In this document: positions 60,428-64,000 of the stretch, piece after piece
Position numbering within the stretch: position 1 is the stretch's first letter
How the letters are laid out: each line of letters begins with the position of its first letter
NCBI GenBank assembly: GCA_016722655.1
Contig: JADKIR010000004.1
Location: 2,046,001-2,110,000 of the forward strand
Origin: Cytophagaceae bacterium
Lineage (GTDB): Bacteria; Bacteroidota; Bacteroidia; Cytophagales; Spirosomataceae
Length of the DNA stretch: 64,000 nt
Reading direction: 5' to 3'
Program-made: the position numbers and the translations under genes
The notes under the pieces: model-generated
What the model saw: only the letters and a program-made list of their open reading frames with translations
Told to the model about the DNA's origin: nothing
Database searches by the model: none

Positions 60428-62041
60428 TTACTTCCTGATAATCTCAAATTCCACCCGGCGGTTTTTAGCCTGTCCTTCTGTGGTGGCGTTTGAGGCTATC
60501 GGGCGGGCTTCTCCAAATCCTACACTTCTCACCCTTTCCATCGGTAATTTCTTCTTCAGGAAGTAATCTCTCACGGCATCGGCACGCTGTTGCGAAAGTT
60601 TGAGGTTGGCTTCATCAGAGCCTACGTTGTCGGTATGTCCCTGAATCTCAATAATCATGTTTTGGTTACTTTGCATCATTTCAGCCATTCTATCCAGCTC
60701 AAAAAATGATTCTGCCTGTAAAGTTGCCCGGCCAAATTCAAAGAAAATATTGTTCATCTGCACTTTTACGCCGGTTTGTATTGGTGCTACCACCAAATCC
60801 TCATTTTTGATTTCTTTAAAAGTACCCTGAACAGTCAGGTCGATATTTTTTGAAACCGGTATAAAATCTTTAGCTTCCGCTCTGATAGCATAGCGGTTGC
60901 CATACGGCAGCACGATTTTGTATTCTCCTGTTGCCGGATTGGAATAAGCCACTCCCAGTTCTTCGCCATCTTCCAGATTTTCATATACGATTTTTGCTTC
61001 CACCGGCCTTCCCGATTTTTGGTCTTTAACCACTCCTGAAAGCATCACTATTGGGGTAGGTGTATTTAGGGCATTTTCCGTTTTTTCCGTTTTTGTATTG
61101 TTGGCATTATTGGTCGACGATGCCAATGCTGCATCCTGGCTGGTGCTGGCTACTTCTTCTCTGAGTTTTATTCTAAAAAGGTCAGATTTACCGATAGCTT
61201 TGTTTTTGCTCGAAAAATAGGCATATTCACCTGATGCATCAATCGAATAATAGAGTTCATCTTCTTTTGAATTGGTGGTAGGCCCCAAATTCACCGGTTT
61301 GGTCCAGCTTTCCCAGCCTTTGCCACGTCTTTTGGTGTACCAAATATCAAAGCCGCCTTCTCCACTTTTGCGGTTGGAAGCAAAATACAAGGTGTTGTTG
61401 TCAGCAGCCAAAAATGGGGTAGTTTCACTGGCAGAAGTATTGATGTCGGGCCCAAGACTTTCAGGTTTCGACCACTTACCTGATTTATCAAGCAAACAAA
61501 AATACAAGTCATCTTCTTCGCTGTTTTTTTTCTCTGAAAATGAAAGCAAAAGCACTTTTCCACTGTTGCTCAAAAAGGCCATCAGATATTGTCCTTTACA
61601 CATACCATCGAGTTTTGGTATATCCAGTTTTTCGGGCTGTCCCCAATTGGCACCTTTCTTTTTGCAGACCGATATCCCAACTTCGTTTTCTTTTCTTCCA
61701 TTTTTATAAACTCCTCTTATTAAAGCAGTATTACCGTCAGGGGTGATGCTGAAAAGGGAATTGTATCGGTCCTTATTGATGGAATTATTCATTTTTCTGG
61801 CAACTGCCCAACGGTTGTCTTTTGTGAAATCCGAAAACCACACATCGGTAGAGCCCTCTTTACCGTAATTGTTGGAAGGGTGCGAAATACGCTCAAAATA
61901 TAGTGTTTTTCCATCCGGTGCCACCATGGGGTGCAGCTCGCTGTATTCGGTGTTAAATGCCGAGCCCAGGGTTTCTGCTCTTTGAGAGATTCCCTGTTTC
62001 AAAACAAAAAACAAAAGGCCAAATACAAAAAAGTGCTTCAT
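60428..62041 (-). CDS. OmpA-family protein with PD40 propeller and CarboxypepD_reg domain
   Basis: The 537-residue envelope protein has a signal peptide (to GISQ), a WD40-like PD40 beta-propeller (residues about 25-275; blades HPMVAPDGKTLYFERIS, TPFLAADNNTLYFASNR), a carboxypeptidase regulatory-like domain (about 335-410; GVVKDQKSGRPVEAKI) and a C-terminal OmpA peptidoglycan-binding domain (IEIQGHTDNVGSDEANLKLSQ split around 465-485, RRVEFEI at the end). This domain set resembles the T9SS component PorE, but the N-terminal TPR part is missing. It probably anchors to peptidoglycan at the outer membrane. Exact role is unknown. Confidence 0.9.
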   Translation of the reverse strand: MKHFFVFGLLFFVLKQGISQRAETLGSAFNTEYSELHPMVAPDGKTLYFERISHPSNNYGKEGSTDVWFSDFTKDNRWAVARKMNNSINKDRYNSLFSITPDGNTALIRGVYKNGRKENEVGISVCKKKGANWGQPEKLDIPKLDGMCKGQYLMAFLSNSGKVLLLSFSEKKNSEEDDLYFCLLDKSGKWSKPESLGPDINTSASETTPFLAADNNTLYFASNRKSGEGGFDIWYTKRRGKGWESWTKPVNLGPTTNSKEDELYYSIDASGEYAYFSSKNKAIGKSDLFRIKLREEVASTSQDAALASSTNNANNTKTEKTENALNTPTPIVMLSGVVKDQKSGRPVEAKIVYENLEDGEELGVAYSNPATGEYKIVLPYGNRYAIRAEAKDFIPVSKNIDLTVQGTFKEIKNEDLVVAPIQTGVKVQMNNIFFEFGRATLQAESFFELDRMAEMMQSNQNMIIEIQGHTDNVGSDEANLKLSQQRADAVRDYFLKKKLPMERVRSVGFGEARPIASNATTEGQAKNRRVEFEIIRK

Positions 62042-62114
62042 GTCGGATGGTTAATTTTTTCTTTCCAAAAGTAAAAATATGATTATCTAACGGATTTTCT
62101 TCAGAAAAATTGAA

Positions 62115-63134
62115 TCAATAACTTTTCACGGTTTCAATAAAACATTTTACCTTTTCGGGGTCGGTGTCAGGATAAACTCCATGTCCGAGATTCGCGATAT
62201 ATTTTTGCGTACCAAATGCATTAATCATCTCACGAGTTTGTTTTTCTATTTCCCCAAATGATGCATAAAGCACACAAGGGTCAAGATTTCCCTGCAATGT
62301 TTTCTCTGGAATCAATCTTCTTGACTCTTCTATGTCCATATTCCAGTCCAGACCTACGGTATTACAACTGGTTTTCCCTATTTCTTCTCTTGCAAAAAAT
62401 GCACCCTTTGCAAAAACAGTCAAGGGTGCTTCGGTAATGGCATCACAAATCTGACTTATGTATGGCAAAGAAAACTCACGGTATTGTTTTGGCGATAAAA
62501 TTCCCGCCCAACTGTCAAAGAGCTGTACCAGGTCAGCCCCGTGGAGGATCTGTGTTTTCAGATACATGATGGTGGTATCGGTTATTTTTTGGAGCAAAGA
62601 GTGAGAAAGTTCAGGGTCGGTAAACATCATTTTTTTTGCCTTGGAAAAAGTCTTGGAGCCTTTTCCTTCCACCATATAACAGAAAATAGTAAAAGGAGCA
62701 CCTGCAAAACCAATCAATGGCACCCGTCCGTTGAGTTCTTTTTTTACAATATCCAATGCATCAAACACATACCCCAGATTATCAATGGCCGACGTAGTAT
62801 TAAGCCCTTGAAGATCATCCAGCGATTGGATTGTTTTCGGGAAATTTGGCCCTTTTGCCTCAATCATTTCATAAGGCAGCCCCATGGCTTCGGGTACTAC
62901 CAAAATATCAGAAAATATTATTGCGGCATCTACTCCCAGTATATCTACGGGTTGGATGGTGACTTCCGCGGCCATTTCGGGAGTTGTGGCCAGTTTAATA
63001 AAACTTCCGGCGGTTTCACGTACTTTTCGGTATTCGGGCAAGATTCTCCCGGCCTGACGCATCATCCATACGGGCACTCTTTCCACATGCTGGCCTTTGG
63101 CTGCCCTTAAAATAAGATCATTTTGTAAATTCAT
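62115..63134 (-). CDS. hemE: Uroporphyrinogen decarboxylase
   Basis: HemE removes four carboxyl groups from uroporphyrinogen III to give coproporphyrinogen III in haem synthesis. The 339-residue protein has the family N-terminal signature RVPVWMMRQAGRILPEYR, the second motif GFAGAPFTIFCYMVEG, DLVQLFDSWAG and the C-terminal ANLGHGVYPDTDPE. The start ATG lies 20 bases after a GC-rich hairpin, with a TAATTTTG box only 5 bases upstream, so the transcript could be nearly leaderless. It is a monocistronic housekeeping gene next to a thioredoxin-like gene. Confidence 0.98.
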   Translation of the reverse strand: MNLQNDLILRAAKGQHVERVPVWMMRQAGRILPEYRKVRETAGSFIKLATTPEMAAEVTIQPVDILGVDAAIIFSDILVVPEAMGLPYEMIEAKGPNFPKTIQSLDDLQGLNTTSAIDNLGYVFDALDIVKKELNGRVPLIGFAGAPFTIFCYMVEGKGSKTFSKAKKMMFTDPELSHSLLQKITDTTIMYLKTQILHGADLVQLFDSWAGILSPKQYREFSLPYISQICDAITEAPLTVFAKGAFFAREEIGKTSCNTVGLDWNMDIEESRRLIPEKTLQGNLDPCVLYASFGEIEKQTREMINAFGTQKYIANLGHGVYPDTDPEKVKCFIETVKSY

Positions 63135-63154
63135 AAGGCAAAATTACAAACGAA

Positions 63155-63182
63155 AGTCCCGGCCAAAACCATGACCGGGACT
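63155..63182 (-). terminator. Hairpin between the thioredoxin-like gene and hemE
   Basis: AGTCCCGG (63155-63162) pairs with CCGGGACT (63175-63182), 12-base loop, about 88 bases after the thioredoxin-like stop on the minus strand. The T run after it is short (TTTCGTTTG), so termination is probable but not certain. Confidence 0.6.
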
Positions 63183-63269
63183 AAATATGAATATTTTTAG
63201 TGAAAATCTTTAAAAACATATCTGACGACAGTGTTTATCGTCAATTAAGAACGAAAATCTTTTTAAGAA

Positions 63270-63752
63270 TTATTTGTTTGCAGCCAAACTTTCTTTGGTC
63301 GAAACCGGATAATAATTGTATTTACTCTGAATTTTTTCCAATTCTTTCTGCAGATAATTAGGAGGATAAAAACCCTTATATTTTCCTACAGCCCCTTCTT
63401 TTGGATCAAATACCATAATAGTAGGGAATACATCTACAGCAAACCGGTCAACGATTTCCATACCATCAAAGGTATCAATGTCAACTTTGTAAATGATGTA
63501 ATTTTGAGCGATATAATTTCCCAGAGACTTATCGGAGAAAGTTTCGCGGTCGAGTTTTTGACAGGGACCGCACCATTGAGCCCAGAAATCAAGGATAACC
63601 ATTTTTTTCTGTTTTTTGGCCTCTCTGATGAGATTGTCATAAGATCCGGAGTAAAACTCTGTTCCTCCGTTTGACTTAACTTTATCTGATTTAAACGAGG
63701 ATATGCCCGTTACCAGTAAAGTTGAAATTAAGAAAGCTACGATCGTTTTCAT
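63270..63752 (-). CDS. Exported thioredoxin-like protein (CGPC)
   Basis: From MKTIVAFLISTLLVTG the 160-residue protein has a signal peptide or anchor and a thioredoxin domain with the redox motif WAQWCGPCQKLD (Cys 61 and Cys 64), then VDIDTFDGMEIVDRFAVDVFPTIMVFDP (cis-Pro in FPTI). It is probably periplasmic and reduces or shuttles disulfides in exported proteins; DsbD-dependent partners are not in the window. An in-frame ATG 60 bases upstream would add 20 Lys-rich residues and lies across the promoter-proximal region, so it was not chosen. Confidence 0.9.
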   Translation of the reverse strand: MKTIVAFLISTLLVTGISSFKSDKVKSNGGTEFYSGSYDNLIREAKKQKKMVILDFWAQWCGPCQKLDRETFSDKSLGNYIAQNYIIYKVDIDTFDGMEIVDRFAVDVFPTIMVFDPKEGAVGKYKGFYPPNYLQKELEKIQSKYNYYPVSTKESLAANK

Positions 63753-63809
63753 TAGGAAATATTTAATGCTTTTTAAGGTGTGTTTCAAATACCTTGCCAG
63801 TATTTTTTT

Positions 63810-63838
63810 CAAAATTAAGCAAAATTTGAATATCGCAA
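63810..63838 (-). promoter_or_regulatory. Bacteroidota-type promoter of the thioredoxin-like gene
   Basis: On the minus strand TTG (63836-63838), an 18-base spacer and TAATTTTG (63810-63817) form a -33/-7 pair of the TTG / TAnnTTTG type, 58 bases before the chosen start codon at 63752. Confidence 0.65.
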
Positions 63839-63886
63839 ATCTAATAACGTATAAATTGTTGATTTTATGATATATATCAAAAAAAA

Positions 63887-63918
63887 ATATCCGGACTTTC
63901 TATGAAAAATCCGGATAT
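63887..63918 (-). terminator. Intrinsic terminator of the gene entering from the right edge
   Basis: ATATCCGGA (63887-63895) pairs with TCCGGATAT (63910-63918). Read on the minus strand it ends in a long T run. It lies 22 bases after the stop of the partial gene at the window edge. Confidence 0.88.
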
Positions 63919-63940
63919 CCCGATTATTGAAATATGATTA

Positions 63941-64000
63941 TTATACTTTCCAAACCCAACCAAAAGTGTCAGGTTCCTGACCAGTTCTGATTGAATTGAG
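63941..64000 (-). CDS. C-terminal end of a gene entering from the right edge
   Basis: The minus strand is open from base 64000 to a TAA at 63941-63943, ending in EPDTFGWVWKV, followed by a strong terminator hairpin. Only 19 residues are visible, too few to name a family. The combination of open frame, stop and terminator makes a real gene end likely. Confidence 0.6.
   Translation of the reverse strand, partial: LNSIRTGQEPDTFGWVWKV

Noticed and set aside
63139..63146. TAATTTTG -7 box directly before hemE
   Set aside because: It is only 5 bases from the start codon and the spacer to a TTG is 17 bases across a hairpin, so it is too weak to list as a promoter.
1..64000. CRISPR arrays, tRNA genes, insertion sequences or prophage
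   Set aside because: No regular direct repeats with spacers, cloverleaf sequences, transposase motifs or phage structural genes were seen.

Overview
The window looks like a chromosomal segment of a low-GC Bacteroidota bacterium, most likely an aquatic Cytophagales member. Genus-level placement is inference. The evidence is the TamL/TamB pair in which the Omp85 partner is a lipoprotein, several TonB-dependent receptors with carboxypeptidase-like N-terminal domains, a protein with a type IX secretion (T9SS) C-terminal signal, LytTR regulators, many lipoproteins with lipoboxes, A-rich translation starts without Shine-Dalgarno sequences, and TAnnTTTG-type -7 boxes. I found no tRNA, rRNA, CRISPR array, insertion sequence or prophage.

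Layout. 1-5.1 kb: the end of a DUF4256 gene, ppnP, a two-gene ABC transporter, a patch of palindromic repeats, rsmG overlapping a metzincin-like peptidase, and two paralogous small lipoproteins. 5.1-12.2 kb: tamB-tamL, a 7 kb outer-membrane biogenesis operon. 12.3-18.5 kb: a Skp/OmpH-like chaperone, a formylglycine-generating-enzyme-like lipoprotein, an S41 protease and a tldD-pmbA pair. 18.9-22.8 kb: a small membrane protein, a Cys-rich CWC protein, and a cobalamin uptake operon (BtuG-like propeller plus BtuB-like receptor) under a cobalamin riboswitch. 23.2-29.9 kb: an iron-uptake region with two TonB receptors preceded by Fur/PerR-type 7-1-7 palindromes, a PIN toxin-antitoxin pair, and a frameshifted PepSY-TM gene.

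30.3-39.6 kb is the most interesting block, a compact sulfur-oxidation/detoxification island on the plus strand. It holds a Cys-rich ArsR repressor, a TauE exporter, a persulfide dioxygenase-rhodanese fusion (CstB-like), a split YeeE/YedE sulfur transporter, a Tat-exported SoxB-like hydrolase, a TsdA/SoxA-like diheme cytochrome, an exported DsrE-like protein, an AraC regulator and a type II-like sulfide:quinone oxidoreductase. It has SoxB without SoxYZ, SoxAX or SoxCD, so it does not fit the textbook Sox system.

39.8-50.8 kb: a T9SS cargo protein, a second toxin-antitoxin pair, tgt, a glycosyltransferase and lptG, then a minus-strand run of a TauE protein, an aldo/keto reductase, a redoxin, a 1-Cys peroxiredoxin, a serine hydrolase, DinB and an ICMT-like methyltransferase. 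50.9-64 kb: a fourth TonB receptor, a FUSC-family membrane protein, a LiaF-LiaF-LytS-LytTR envelope-sensing operon (one LiaF frameshifted near its end), a secreted protein of unknown function, an OmpA/PD40 protein, hemE, a thioredoxin-like protein and the end of one more gene.

Two genes (29375-29378 and 58051-58053) appear to have lost one base in a short homopolymer. They may be recent mutations or sequence errors.
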